Below the pieces are notes generated by a model that was not told where the DNA came from, searched no databases, and was given only the letters and a program-made list of their open reading frames with translations. A stretch of 64,000 bases of DNA from Chryseobacterium sp. JM1 (GTDB lineage Bacteria > Bacteroidota > Bacteroidia > Flavobacteriales > Weeksellaceae): the NCBI RefSeq assembly GCF_000737715.1, contig NZ_JPRN01000013.1:62001-126000 (forward strand), in the 5' to 3' direction. Positions 52,973 through 63,003 of this stretch are shown piece after piece (the stretch's first letter is position 1; each line of letters starts with the position of its first letter). The position numbers and the translations under genes were made by a program.

Positions 52973-53467
52973 ATGAATCAGGATTTTATTAAAGAATTAG
53001 GATATAAAGCATTGGATAGCAGGTTGAAAAGAATAAGTGACCGGATGTCCCATGATGTCCGGAAATTTTACAAAGAAATGAATATTGACGTAGAACCTAA
53101 CTGGTATCTTGTTTTTATGCTGCTGCAAAAAAATAAAGAAATGTCTATTATAGATATTGCTGAGCCTTTGGGATATTCCCATCCTTCGGTAGTTGCTATT
53201 GTAAAGAAAATGGCGGACAAAGATTATCTGGTCATCAAAAAAGATAGTATAGATAAACGGAAACAGATGGTCTCACTTACAGAAAAGGCCGTGAAAATGC
53301 TTCCCCAGCTGGAACAGATATGGGACAGTTGTGAAAAAGCGATTTTACAAGTGCTTTCCGATGATCTGGGAATTCTGGCTTATCTGGACAGTATAGATGC
53401 CCGATTGAAAGACGACTCTTTTCATGACAGATTTAAAAAAGAATACTTAAAAACCAATATTGTATGA
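52973..53467 (+). CDS. MarR family transcriptional regulator
   Basis: A winged-HTH dimer of 164 residues (MSIIDIAEPLGYSHPSVVAI, then DKRKQMVSLTEKA in the wing). It has the long N-terminal dimer helix of MarR proteins. A 40-bp palindrome sits on its promoter, so it is very likely autoregulated. The next gene overlaps its stop by 4 bp (ATGA). Confidence 0.93.
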   Translation: MNQDFIKELGYKALDSRLKRISDRMSHDVRKFYKEMNIDVEPNWYLVFMLLQKNKEMSIIDIAEPLGYSHPSVVAIVKKMADKDYLVIKKDSIDKRKQMVSLTEKAVKMLPQLEQIWDSCEKAILQVLSDDLGILAYLDSIDARLKDDSFHDRFKKEYLKTNIV

Positions 53468-54228
53468 AAACACTCCTATTTATCGCAGCTTTTCTTATGT
53501 TAGGTCTGACGGTTTCTGCAGCTGAGACAAAGATTATGATCAGGGCAAAAGCAAGAGATGCAAAATTTATCGGAAGCTCTTTGGGCGGTGCCCATATTAT
53601 TGTCCGGAATAAAGTCAATCAGCAGATTTTGGCTGAAGGAAATACAACAGGAAGTACTGGAAATACAGATCTGATCATGAAAGGAGCCAAAACAAGGGGC
53701 ATTTCCATCACTGATCCGCAAACGGCAGGCTTTCTTGTATCTTTAGATATTAATGAGCCAACTTTTGTTAGTATTGAAGTAATCTCTCCATTCAATAATA
53801 AACAGGCGCAGGCTACTGTAACTACCGAGCTGTGGCTGATTCCCGGAAAACATATTCTGGGTGACGGGATTATTTTAGAAATCCCCGGATTCATCATTGA
53901 TATTCTGAAACCGAGAACCCATCAGTATATTTCATTAAACAGCATTAAGGGAAAACCTTTTCCGTTTCAGGCCAATATCGTCATGATGTGTGGCTGTGTT
54001 ATTGATAAAAACGGCGTCTGGAACTCCGACGAAATTGAAGTCAAAGGAATTCTTAAAAAAGACGGCCAATATCTGAAAGAGGTCAATTTCTCACTGATCT
54101 CTACCAATCTGTTTGAAGGAAGTGACCTGTTAAATACGCCCGGAAACTATGAACTGATCTTGTATGCCTATCATGAGAAATCAGGAAACACAGGCGTAGA
54201 TAAAGTCAATTATGTTGTGTACGAATAA
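53464..54228 (+). CDS. exported hypothetical protein under MarR control
   Basis: A protein of 254 residues with a signal peptide (MKTLLFIAAFLMLGLTVSAA). The mature part is beta-rich with carboxypeptidase-regulatory-like features (AHIIVRNKVNQQILAEGNT, then SLDINEPTFVSIEVIS) and two Cys in MMCGCVID. It has no enzyme motif. It overlaps the marR stop by 4 bp, so the regulator controls it. I do not recognise the family. Confidence 0.8.
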   Translation: MKTLLFIAAFLMLGLTVSAAETKIMIRAKARDAKFIGSSLGGAHIIVRNKVNQQILAEGNTTGSTGNTDLIMKGAKTRGISITDPQTAGFLVSLDINEPTFVSIEVISPFNNKQAQATVTTELWLIPGKHILGDGIILEIPGFIIDILKPRTHQYISLNSIKGKPFPFQANIVMMCGCVIDKNGVWNSDEIEVKGILKKDGQYLKEVNFSLISTNLFEGSDLLNTPGNYELILYAYHEKSGNTGVDKVNYVVYE

Positions 54229-54237
54229 CCACTCTTT

Positions 54238-54864
54238 TTAATACTTCGTCAGGAGTTCCATCAGCATCAGGATAGATACCAGTTTTTTAGAAGACTGGTA
54301 TTCCGGGTTCAGCTGATCCCTTATTTCCCCTAAAGCTTTGCTTAATTTATTGCTTACGGTTTTGTTGCTTATTCCCAGAGCTTCTGCCGTTTCATCAACA
54401 GACATATTTCTTCTGATTCTCATGTCATACACACTCTGTTCCGTAGAAGGAAGCTGTGAAACAACCTCATCGATCATCAATAATAAAGAAGTGATCTCAT
54501 TTTCCTCCAGAATCTCAAAATATTCCGTGTCTGATATATCGATCTCGCCGGTAGGATCATACTCATCTATGCTAATGGTAGACGGTATCTTTTTAGAGCT
54601 GTTATAATGATCAATAATTCTGTAATGAAGATAGCGGAGCAGGTAGCCTTTGGCACTTTCTGATTCATCGGTCTGTATGGCAGCTGTATCTTCAAGGATC
54701 TTGATCCAAAGGTTCTGCAGCAGTTCTTCAGACATCTCCTTATCTCTCGTTCTCGTGAAAACAAAACGGTAAAGACTATCCCAATACCGCTCGTAAAGCA
54801 GCATGAATGCAGGACGGTCGCCTGATTTTATTTTCTTTAATATCGTATAGTCTGTTGGTTTCAT
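54238..54864 (-). CDS. ECF-type RNA polymerase sigma factor
   Basis: A sigma-70-family protein of 208 residues. Region 2 is seen in LYERYWDSLYRFVFTRTRD, then ELLQNLWIKIL, and region 4 in LPSTEQSVYDMRIRRNMSVD, then ISNKTVSNKLSKAL. It is divergent from a FecR gene followed by a TonB receptor, the FecI/FecR/FecA arrangement of Bacteroidota, where the sigma factor is released by FecR when the receptor is loaded. Confidence 0.93.
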   Translation of the reverse strand: MKPTDYTILKKIKSGDRPAFMLLYERYWDSLYRFVFTRTRDKEMSEELLQNLWIKILEDTAAIQTDESESAKGYLLRYLHYRIIDHYNSSKKIPSTISIDEYDPTGEIDISDTEYFEILEENEITSLLLMIDEVVSQLPSTEQSVYDMRIRRNMSVDETAEALGISNKTVSNKLSKALGEIRDQLNPEYQSSKKLVSILMLMELLTKY

Positions 54865-55094
54865 ATCGTTACCGCAAAATTACCTAAAGGAAAATTAACT
54901 TTTTATGAACTTTGGGGATCCTAAGATTAATTATTTCTGAAAAATATCCCTTAAATGTGAATCAAATGTTGAGAAAATAGATAAATGGCTTAAAATTATT
55001 AACAAGTTGGTTTTAATGTGAATACAATATTAAGAATGGCCTGGGGAAGTTTTTCATTTTCACAGTCTTATAGATAGAAGTATCTGTGAATACC

Positions 55095-56054
55095 ATGAAA
55101 TATTTTATGAAAAGCCAAAAATATAAAAATACTGCCGCCTTCGTTTTTAAGCTCTGGCAGAGGGAAGTTTCCGAAGAAAAAATCTCAGAAAAGGAAGATG
55201 AATTATTGAGTCAGTGGAAAAACCAGTCAGAAAGAGATCTTGATAAGATCCATATGAAAGAATCTAAAGAAAGAGTCTTGTCTGCGCTGGAATTGTATTT
55301 TATCAAGCCGGTAAAAACTACCCCGATCTATCCATTAAAAAAATACGCTTATACCGCTGCCGCCGCAGTGATACTTCTTTTATCAGTTGGAGGAATCCTT
55401 ACCTATACTACTTTCTTTAAGCCGGATACTTACACCGCAGAAACCGGAAACCGGAAAGTCTATCTGGCAGACGGTTCTGTAGTCACTTTACTGAAAGGTG
55501 CAGAACTTACGGTAGATCAGTCATTCCCTGCTTCCACGAGAATTGTGGATTTGAAAGGAGATGCCGTTTTTTCCGTGGCGAAATCAAAGACGCATCCGTT
55601 TATTGTTCGTGCAGACGGTTTCAGTACCAAAGTATTGGGAACTGTTTTTAAAATCTCTCAGTCCGGGAAAGATAAGTCAGTACACCTTTACGAAGGAAAA
55701 GTAGCTGTATCATCAGTAGGAACAGAAGTTTCTTACCTGAAGCCTAATCAGAAGTGGACGAATTTCGGGATCCCCCATACCGCTGCGGTATTATCATTAA
55801 CCACAGAAAAAAAATCGGGAATGCAGAAAGCAAAATTATTGTCACTGAGTTTCAACGATGTTTCATTTAAAGAAGTGGCCGATGTCATGCAGGCTAACTA
55901 TAAAATTAAGATTGTGTACCCGAAAGAAACGGCAGAGAAAAGAATCACAGCAGATTTTACAGGAGGTACCGCTGATGAAAATATGGAAGCACTGGCCTTT
56001 ATACTGGGACTGGAAGTGCATAAAGAAGATCATATCTACACCTTGAAAAAATAA
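55095..56054 (+). CDS. FecR family anti-sigma factor
   Basis: A membrane-spanning anti-sigma/sigma regulator of about 319 residues. The N-terminal cytoplasmic part (about 1-85), a membrane helix (YTAAAAVILLLSVGGILTYT), the FecR domain (AETGNRKVYLADGSVVTLLK, then FSTKVLGTVFKISQ) and a C-terminal DUF4974 domain (FNDVSFKEVADVMQANYKIK) are all present. A GTG 9 bp upstream could also start it. It transmits the signal from the TonB receptor to the divergent sigma factor. The receptor gene is 58 bp downstream. Confidence 0.94.
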   Translation: MKYFMKSQKYKNTAAFVFKLWQREVSEEKISEKEDELLSQWKNQSERDLDKIHMKESKERVLSALELYFIKPVKTTPIYPLKKYAYTAAAAVILLLSVGGILTYTTFFKPDTYTAETGNRKVYLADGSVVTLLKGAELTVDQSFPASTRIVDLKGDAVFSVAKSKTHPFIVRADGFSTKVLGTVFKISQSGKDKSVHLYEGKVAVSSVGTEVSYLKPNQKWTNFGIPHTAAVLSLTTEKKSGMQKAKLLSLSFNDVSFKEVADVMQANYKIKIVYPKETAEKRITADFTGGTADENMEALAFILGLEVHKEDHIYTLKK

Positions 56055-56112
56055 AATCACCCTACAGAATTAACCCTACAAAATAAAACTTTTAATAAGA
56101 GAACTTGAACAT

Positions 56113-59100
56113 ATGAAAAGATTGAAATGCGGTCTTACCGTTGCGGCAGTATTTTTTACGGTAGCAGCCGAAGCACAGGAACTGGTCCAGAAAGTATCAT
56201 TCGCTGTCCCGGCAAGCAGACCTCTCATTGAGGTGCTGGAAGATTTTGCCGGAAAAACGGGAATGAGGCTGGCCTATTCTAAAATGGACATTAAGGAGCT
56301 AAAGGTAAAAGGCGTAAAATGTGAAAATACTTCTGTAAACAACTGTCTTAAAGATATTACAAACGGGCTTCCGGTAGCCTTCCGCCTCCGTGGAGACCTG
56401 ATTTCAATAAAATATGAAGGAAACGGCATCTCGGTAACAGGAGATGGGAAAATTTCAGGGAAAATAGTGGATGAAGTAGGGAATCCTGTTGCCGGAGCTG
56501 AAGTAACCGTGGCAAAGAAGACCATTTTAACGGATAACAACGGTGATTTTGTTGTAGATGTTCCTTCGGGAGTTTATACTCTTACAGTAAAAGCTTCAAA
56601 ATACAGCCCATTGAGGGTAGAAAAGCTTTCAGTGAATACCAATGAAACGAGTACGGTGTCATTTGCAATGAAGCAGGCATCGGATAAAATAACGGACATT
56701 AAAGAAGTCGTTCTTACGGCCACCCGAAAAGCAGATACTCAGGCAGGCCTATTGGCTCAACAGAAAAAAGCGGCTCAGATGAGTGACGGAATCTCTGCCG
56801 AACAGATTGCAAAAACGCCTGATAATGACGTTGGAGGAACATTGAAAAGAGTAACGGGAATCACGACGATCGACAACAAATATGTAGTGGTACGTTCCAT
56901 GGGAGAGCGTTGGAATACAGCCGCTATGGATGGAATCAATCTTCCAAGTACCGAGGCCTATAACCAGAACTTTTCATTTGATATTATTCCCACAGCGATG
57001 GTGGAAAGTATTGTGGTAAGCAAAACGGCAACACCGGATATGAATGCCAGTTTTGCAGGTGGTTATGTAGAAGTAAGAACCAAAGATATTCCCAATGAAA
57101 ACTTTACGACGGTAAGTGTAGGAACTTCCTATAATGATCAGTCGGCGTTTAAAGAATTTCTAACCCGAAAGCAGGGTAAATATGATTATTTCGGATATGA
57201 CGACGGAACAAGAGATTTTCCTAAAGGCCTTGAACCAACAGACTGGAACAATCCCTTATTTTTCGAACAGTCGAAAAGATTTACCAATGACAACTTCAGT
57301 ACTTTCAAAACGAAAGCTGATATGGGATCTAATCTGCAGTTGGCACTGGGAAGAACGTTTGCCCTTAAAAATAATAACAAATGGGGATTTGCAGGAGCAT
57401 TTACGGTAAGAAACGAGCAGAATACACTGGATATTGACCATACGGGGAGAGGAAACTGGCTGGATACTACAGCACCCTATGATCCTAACTGGCAGGCGAA
57501 TGGAACGAATCCTATCGTATTTTACAATTTTAAAAACAAAGGAGCTTCCTATAATTATAATTCCACGCTGGCAGGAATGTTGAATTTCGGGTTACAGCTG
57601 GGGAAAAACAGAATTTCCTTCCGTAATTCATACACCCATATCTATGATAATACACTGACAAGAGTGACGGGCTGGAATGAATATACAGGAGGAAGCGGAA
57701 TGGCGGCCAATGCGGAAGCATCCTATAATTATTTCTACAACGGAATTATTCCCAATAATGATCCTGCACAGATCAAAGCTCTGGACAAACCATATACCGA
57801 TAATACCAATTATCCTATTTATCAGACGCTTTTGCAGAATAAACTGGAAGGAAATCATAAAATCGGAAATGTAGATATCAACTGGTTTGCTGCAAGAACA
57901 GGCGTGAAGTCTGACACCAAAGACTACACACAGTATCTGAGCCAATACGATTTCGTGGGGAGTGAGATTCTTACCTATCATATGGTATACAACTCAGCAT
58001 CTAATTTTTACAGGGGATATATCGCCAATAAAGAAACGGATTATAACTACGGAACTTCCCTAAAGTGGAATATAGATACGGGAAATTTTAAAACCGACAT
58101 TAAAGCAGGTTACGCCGGAGTGATAAAGAATAATACCAACCAACAGCAGAAATTCTTTCTTAGAGTAGATGAAAACAGGGATGTTCCCAGCAGTGAAAAA
58201 GGATTTACATCGTTATATGGTTCTTTGAATCAGTGGTTTGATGGTTCTAAATATGTTCCGGGAGGAATTGGCTGGCAAACAAAGCCTATGTACAAAAATG
58301 ACAAGTACGAAGGGAAGGTAACCCAAAATGCATTTTATGTCATGTTTGACAACAGATGGAAGAATCAATTTAGATTAGTTTGGGGAGTTCGTGCGGAATA
58401 TTTTAAGTATGACCTTATTTCTCAGCAAATGGACGATTCGGATAATCAAAACGTTAAAAAAGCGCCTATTGATGATAAGGCATGGCAGTGGATGCCCTCT
58501 GTCAATTTTACCTACAGTCCTACTAATAAGATCAATGTAAGATTGGCTTATAATAAAACAGTAATTCGTCCTCAGTTTAATGAAAGAACAGGGTTGCCAT
58601 ATTTTGATCCGGTAGCCAACGGTTTGATCTATAATACAGAAATGACCTCATCGGTTGTTAACAACTACGATTTTAAATTTGAATGGTTTCCAGGATTGGG
58701 AGAAATATTCTCTGCCGGATTATATTACAAGGATATCGACAGACCTATCGAGCGTGAAGGCCGTCTCTCAAATGAAGGAAATCTCTTTCTGTACAATGGG
58801 AATTCTAAAAATGCAAAGCTGAAAGGATTAGAAGTGGAGGTAAGGAAAAATCTTGGATTTATTTCCGAAGGATCTCTGCTGGAAAAACTTTTTGTAAGTG
58901 GAAACTTCACCTATAATACCACAAAGGTAATCGCTTTCAAAGATCAGTATAAAACAGGGGAGAACGGTGAAACCTATGAAGTGGAGAGACCATTATACGG
59001 ACAGACTCCTTATGCCTATAATTTAGGAATGACCTACGACGGAAGCCGTTTTGGTGCCAGTTTTTTATACAACGCCAAGGGTGATCAGTACATCACAGTA

Positions 59101-59421
59101 GGCTATGACTATAACGGAGAGGAAATACAGCGTCCTTATGCGGTAGCAGATGCCCAGCTTTCCTATAAATTCTTAAGAAACAGAAATCTGGAGGTTAAAT
59201 TCAATGTCAGAAACCTTTTTAATAGGGTGAAGGAGTTTTATAACAATTTCAATTCTTATTCAGTGCCCAACGGATCCGGAGGAAGTACCATATCAACGGA
59301 CCGGGAGGCATGGCAGCTTCTTCCGGGCGCTACAGACAAATATGACAAGAATATCGATAAGATCACATTCCGTGCTTATAGCGGAAGGATATTCGGGGTA
59401 AGTGTGAATTATACGTTTTAA
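56113..59421 (+). CDS. TonB-dependent receptor with STN domain
   Basis: An outer-membrane receptor of 1102 residues. After the signal peptide comes an STN (secretin/TonB N-terminal) domain (about 25-110), which contacts FecR. A carboxypeptidase-regulatory-like domain (GKIVDEVGNPVAGAEVTVAK), a plug (about 195-330) and a 22-strand-type barrel to the C-terminal aromatic residue (FGVSVNYTF) follow. No SusD gene is next to it, so it is not a standard glycan utilisation locus. The ligand is unknown; the downstream genes encode surface lipoproteins. Confidence 0.94.
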   Translation: MKRLKCGLTVAAVFFTVAAEAQELVQKVSFAVPASRPLIEVLEDFAGKTGMRLAYSKMDIKELKVKGVKCENTSVNNCLKDITNGLPVAFRLRGDLISIKYEGNGISVTGDGKISGKIVDEVGNPVAGAEVTVAKKTILTDNNGDFVVDVPSGVYTLTVKASKYSPLRVEKLSVNTNETSTVSFAMKQASDKITDIKEVVLTATRKADTQAGLLAQQKKAAQMSDGISAEQIAKTPDNDVGGTLKRVTGITTIDNKYVVVRSMGERWNTAAMDGINLPSTEAYNQNFSFDIIPTAMVESIVVSKTATPDMNASFAGGYVEVRTKDIPNENFTTVSVGTSYNDQSAFKEFLTRKQGKYDYFGYDDGTRDFPKGLEPTDWNNPLFFEQSKRFTNDNFSTFKTKADMGSNLQLALGRTFALKNNNKWGFAGAFTVRNEQNTLDIDHTGRGNWLDTTAPYDPNWQANGTNPIVFYNFKNKGASYNYNSTLAGMLNFGLQLGKNRISFRNSYTHIYDNTLTRVTGWNEYTGGSGMAANAEASYNYFYNGIIPNNDPAQIKALDKPYTDNTNYPIYQTLLQNKLEGNHKIGNVDINWFAARTGVKSDTKDYTQYLSQYDFVGSEILTYHMVYNSASNFYRGYIANKETDYNYGTSLKWNIDTGNFKTDIKAGYAGVIKNNTNQQQKFFLRVDENRDVPSSEKGFTSLYGSLNQWFDGSKYVPGGIGWQTKPMYKNDKYEGKVTQNAFYVMFDNRWKNQFRLVWGVRAEYFKYDLISQQMDDSDNQNVKKAPIDDKAWQWMPSVNFTYSPTNKINVRLAYNKTVIRPQFNERTGLPYFDPVANGLIYNTEMTSSVVNNYDFKFEWFPGLGEIFSAGLYYKDIDRPIEREGRLSNEGNLFLYNGNSKNAKLKGLEVEVRKNLGFISEGSLLEKLFVSGNFTYNTTKVIAFKDQYKTGENGETYEVERPLYGQTPYAYNLGMTYDGSRFGASFLYNAKGDQYITVGYDYNGEEIQRPYAVADAQLSYKFLRNRNLEVKFNVRNLFNRVKEFYNNFNSYSVPNGSGGSTISTDREAWQLLPGATDKYDKNIDKITFRAYSGRIFGVSVNYTF

Positions 59422-59720
59422 AAGATTATAAAGAACAGAATAAAAGAGCTCATTGATGTAATGCACAGGTTTTCGGAAACCTGAAGACGATTCGGATCAA
59501 TACTGATGATGCGCACAGCAGTACAGGATCAGATAAAAACCGGCCGCTGTTATTTTTTCCCGGACAGCAGCGGATAAGCAGGGAAACCCGGCAGGACAGC
59601 TCCTCCTGAAATGCAGGGTAATCATACAACCAAATCGCAGGAATATAGAGGCGGATGTTCCTAAATATTAAAAATTCGGTCATAAAAATAATATGAACGG
59701 GTCTACTAAAAATTATAACA
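59422..59720. other. long leader between receptor and beta-helix lipoprotein genes
   Basis: No gene is present in these 299 bp. CAGGTTT-TCGG-AAACCTG (59466-59483) is a hairpin without a T run, and CCGCTG/CAGCGG (about 59.54-59.58 kb) could pair over a longer distance. The composition is richer in GC than other gaps, so a structured mRNA leader is possible. Confidence 0.4.
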
Positions 59721-61034
59721 ATGAAAAAACTAACTTTAATTGCTTTTGCAGCATTATCTCTTACTGCTTGTCAAAATGATAACCTTGCAGATTCTTCTAC
59801 TCCTTTTGAAATGAAGCCTGCTTCTGCTGAGTATCTTACAGCTTCTTCTCTTCCTGTAACTACTGTAAGCGGTGATATTACTTCAAGCACTACTTGGAGT
59901 GGTGTTGTAGAACTTGATGGTATCGTAACTGTGAAGAATGGTGCTACATTAACTATTCAGCCAGGAACTTTCATTAAGGCAAAACCAAACACATCCAATA
60001 CCGCTACAGGAGTTTTAGTAATCTCTAAGACAGGTAAAATCAATGCTACCGGTACAGAATCTCAGCCGATTATTTTTACAAGTTATAAACTGTTAGACGG
60101 AGACGAAAACACAACGGCTGCTCCTGGAGATTTCGGTGGAGTAATTATTTTAGGTGATGCACCTGCCAATACACCTGATACTAAAACGATTGAAGGATTA
60201 ACAGGTTCAGATTTTTATTACGGAGGTTCCGATGCAGCTCACAACGGAGGTACATTGAAATATGTTCGTATTGAATTTGCTGGATTCGATCTTTTAGCGC
60301 CAAACTCAGGAAATGAGATCAACGGTCTTACTTTAGGAGGTGTTGGAAACGGTACTACTTTAGATCATATCCAGGTTTCTTACGGTAAAGATGACTCTTT
60401 CGAATTCTTCGGAGGTACAGTAAATGCTTCTAACCTTGTTTCTTTTGCTGCAGATGATGATAACTTTGACTTTGACAACGGGTACACAGGAACCATTACC
60501 AATGCACTTGCTTTAGCAGATACTAACTCTACGCACAGTTTAAGTGGTGGTGTTTCTGATACTAACGGTATTGAGCTGGATAATAACGCAACAGGTACTG
60601 CTACACCATTGATCACTAATCCGGTAATCAACAATCTGACAATTGTAGGATCTCGTACTAATGTATTGTATACTACAGGTACACCTTCAGGATCTTATTA
60701 TGAAAATGGTATCCACATCAGAAGAAACGGAAAATTAACGTTGAACAACGCCGTAGTAACAGGATATCCTGTTGGAATTAAAGTAGAAGGTACAGGTTCT
60801 GAACTTACTTCAGCTTCTAACCTAAGCTCAATCCAGGTACACGGATTTACAACTTCTGTTACAGGTACAGGTACATCAGGAATTCCTGCAGCCAACCTAT
60901 TAACAGGAACTACCGCTTCATCTTGGGGTATGAGCCAGCCGTTCTTCAACGAAGGACCATGGAACGTATCTCCTAGAAATAGCGGAAACTTCCAGGGAGC
61001 ATGGACTAAATATGACTTCTCTATTGTAGAATAA
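59721..61034 (+). CDS. beta-helix surface lipoprotein
   Basis: A lipoprotein of 437 residues (lipobox SLTAC). The whole mature part is made of short beta-strand turns typical of a right-handed beta-helix (VTVKNGATLTIQPGTFIKA, then GVLVISKTGKINATGTESQP). The codon use is very uniform (ACT/ACA, GGT/GGA, GCT, TCT), which suggests strong expression. It follows the TonB receptor and probably works with it on the cell surface. No enzymatic residues can be named. A strong terminator follows. Confidence 0.85.
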   Translation: MKKLTLIAFAALSLTACQNDNLADSSTPFEMKPASAEYLTASSLPVTTVSGDITSSTTWSGVVELDGIVTVKNGATLTIQPGTFIKAKPNTSNTATGVLVISKTGKINATGTESQPIIFTSYKLLDGDENTTAAPGDFGGVIILGDAPANTPDTKTIEGLTGSDFYYGGSDAAHNGGTLKYVRIEFAGFDLLAPNSGNEINGLTLGGVGNGTTLDHIQVSYGKDDSFEFFGGTVNASNLVSFAADDDNFDFDNGYTGTITNALALADTNSTHSLSGGVSDTNGIELDNNATGTATPLITNPVINNLTIVGSRTNVLYTTGTPSGSYYENGIHIRRNGKLTLNNAVVTGYPVGIKVEGTGSELTSASNLSSIQVHGFTTSVTGTGTSGIPAANLLTGTTASSWGMSQPFFNEGPWNVSPRNSGNFQGAWTKYDFSIVE

Positions 61035-61041
61035 AACATGA

Positions 61042-61088
61042 AATGCAGGGGAAGCTTCCCATGTCTTTCCCTGCTTTTATTTTTTTTT
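61042..61088 (+). terminator. terminator after the beta-helix lipoprotein gene
   Basis: GCAGGGGAA (61045-61053) pairs with TTTCCCTGC (61066-61074), one G-U, followed by TTTTA and a run of nine T. Confidence 0.85.
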
Positions 61089-61110
61089 AAAATCTCTAAT
61101 AATCTGTATT

Positions 61111-62034
61111 ATGAAAAAACTATTTTTATTATTTATTGTATTGGTATCTCAGGCTGCAGTATCGCAGATTCAGGTATGGAGCAATTCTTTTGATACACCT
61201 GCTGATCTTCAGGGATGGACTACTCATGACCTTAACAACAACGGAAACGGATGGGTACAGGGACAAAATATTTATTTAAGCGGTACCGCTCTTACGTATG
61301 GTACTTCAGGAACGCTTCGCTATTCAACAAGTCTGGTTCCTTCAGGTACAGTTCCAAGCCTTGCTACTGAAAACGACTGGATCATTTCTCCGCAGATCAA
61401 TCTGGAAGGAGCATCCGGAACCATCAATCTGGCAGCGTATATCGGAAGACAGAGAACAACGCACCTTAATTTCGGACGTGATGTATATATTTATGTAAGC
61501 ACACCCCAGAAACCTGTTCCTACATTGGCAGATTTTCAGGCAATGACCGTAGACGGAAGCGGAAATGATATTCCAAGTCCATACAGAATTATCGCCGGGA
61601 CGCTCAGCAACCCTTTTCCAACGGATCTTACTCAGTTTAAAGAAAACGTTTTAGATATTTCTGCTTTTGCCGGTAAAAAGATCTACATCGCTTTATGGTC
61701 TAACAGAAAAACGACAGGAAACAATCTGCAGAATATTAACATCGATGAAATGGCGATTTATGCTTCAACATTTTTGGGAACTAAGGATGTAAAGAAGAAA
61801 GAAAATCTAACTAAAATAACGGAAAACCCGGTAAAGGAATTCCTTCAGCTTCAACTGAACCCAGACTTTAATGAAAATAAGACGGAGGTGAATATTTACA
61901 GTGTGGCCGGACAGAAAGTGCTTTCAGTACCATATAACAGAGCTGTGAATGTAGCATCATTACAGGCAGGAATGTACATCGCTGAAGTTTCTGACGGAAA
62001 AACAACGGAAAGACTGAAGTTTATTAAAAAATAA
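61111..62034 (+). CDS. T9SS protein with choice-of-anchor J domain
   Basis: A secreted protein of 307 residues. After the signal peptide (LFIVLVSQAAVSQ) comes a cleaved-adhesin/choice-of-anchor J-like jelly roll (NSFDTPADLQGWTTHDLNNN, then NDWIISPQINLEG). The last 75 residues are a type A T9SS sorting domain (VNIYSVAGQKVLSVPYN, then LQAGMYIAEVSDG and RLKFIKK). It is moved across the outer membrane by T9SS and attached or released. It lies in the TonB receptor row, 76 bp after the terminator of the gene before. Confidence 0.9.
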   Translation: MKKLFLLFIVLVSQAAVSQIQVWSNSFDTPADLQGWTTHDLNNNGNGWVQGQNIYLSGTALTYGTSGTLRYSTSLVPSGTVPSLATENDWIISPQINLEGASGTINLAAYIGRQRTTHLNFGRDVYIYVSTPQKPVPTLADFQAMTVDGSGNDIPSPYRIIAGTLSNPFPTDLTQFKENVLDISAFAGKKIYIALWSNRKTTGNNLQNINIDEMAIYASTFLGTKDVKKKENLTKITENPVKEFLQLQLNPDFNENKTEVNIYSVAGQKVLSVPYNRAVNVASLQAGMYIAEVSDGKTTERLKFIKK

Positions 62035-62180
62035 TCAGACAGCAGCTATCCAACCACCTACAGAGCATTCTGCAGGAATTGACATGAAAACTTTAATCGG
62101 TCAAAAATGATTTGAAGCTTCCCCGCAGAGACTTTTTTTGACCATAAACATATCTGACTTAGTTTTTTTATAATTATCCT

Positions 62181-62210
62181 ATTGTCCCGCTAGTCAACGG
62201 GCGGGACAAT
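62181..62210. terminator. 10-bp hairpin before the next lipoprotein gene
   Basis: ATTGTCCCGC and GCGGGACAAT form a perfect stem around a 10-base loop, about 38 bp before the following ATG. Only a weak T stretch follows, so it may be an attenuator or a regulatory structure. Confidence 0.45.
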
Positions 62211-62247
62211 ATTTCTAAGTCCGGTTTTATAATTTAAATTGATATAA

Positions 62248-62988
62248 ATGAATAAGTTCATTGCACTTTTATTTTTTACTCTATTGGTTTCCTGTGCAGA
62301 CAGCAGCGTAATGCAGCCGTTTGATAAATCACAGAAACCTGCTCAGGTTACGATCAAAGGATATTCAAAGCCGGATGTTCTTCAGCTGAGACTGAACGGG
62401 ACCCCGGTATCCATTAACGGAAGCACGTCTTACACCAATAAAATAGAAACCAGACTTGATTTTGTCCTGGATGAAGGCGAAACAGACAGACTTGGAATCT
62501 ACAACAATGAAACGGGCGCTGAGGTAGCCCATTATAATATGACCTACAATAATATCGACGATTACAAAACCCTGAACTTCTTCAATCTTCCAGGGATCTT
62601 TCTTCAGGCTTCAGCCGTAAAACCACAGGTCAATCTGGGAAAAGTAGGATTTGAATTCATTTTTCCAAACCTGGGTGAATATTCCGGGACCACATTAGCC
62701 AATGTGAAAGGAATTCTGAGAAGAGAAAATGGAGTAGTTCTGGCAGAATTTGACAATATCGGAAAGAAGAGCTTTACGGAGGTAAAAATATATAATTATT
62801 TCAGTAATACAGCTCCGGTTTATCTTGAACTCTATAAACCCGGAACTACCACTCCCTATATCGGATCTGAAATCATCAAAGTTAAAATAAAACAGGATAT
62901 GGGAGCGAATCTGATCGTGATTCAGGAAAAAATGGAAAATGGTGTCCTTACGGTCAAAGGAGATATCGATGTAGCAGATTATCTGTAA
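62248..62988 (+). CDS. lipoprotein of unknown function
   Basis: A lipoprotein of 246 residues (lipobox LLVSC) with a beta-rich mature part. No known domain is recognised. It is 15 bp upstream of the S41 protease gene and so is co-transcribed with it; it probably faces the cell surface as part of the TonB locus. Confidence 0.8.
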   Translation: MNKFIALLFFTLLVSCADSSVMQPFDKSQKPAQVTIKGYSKPDVLQLRLNGTPVSINGSTSYTNKIETRLDFVLDEGETDRLGIYNNETGAEVAHYNMTYNNIDDYKTLNFFNLPGIFLQASAVKPQVNLGKVGFEFIFPNLGEYSGTTLANVKGILRRENGVVLAEFDNIGKKSFTEVKIYNYFSNTAPVYLELYKPGTTTPYIGSEIIKVKIKQDMGANLIVIQEKMENGVLTVKGDIDVADYL

Positions 62989-63003
62989 TACCAGCCCGAC
63001 TCT

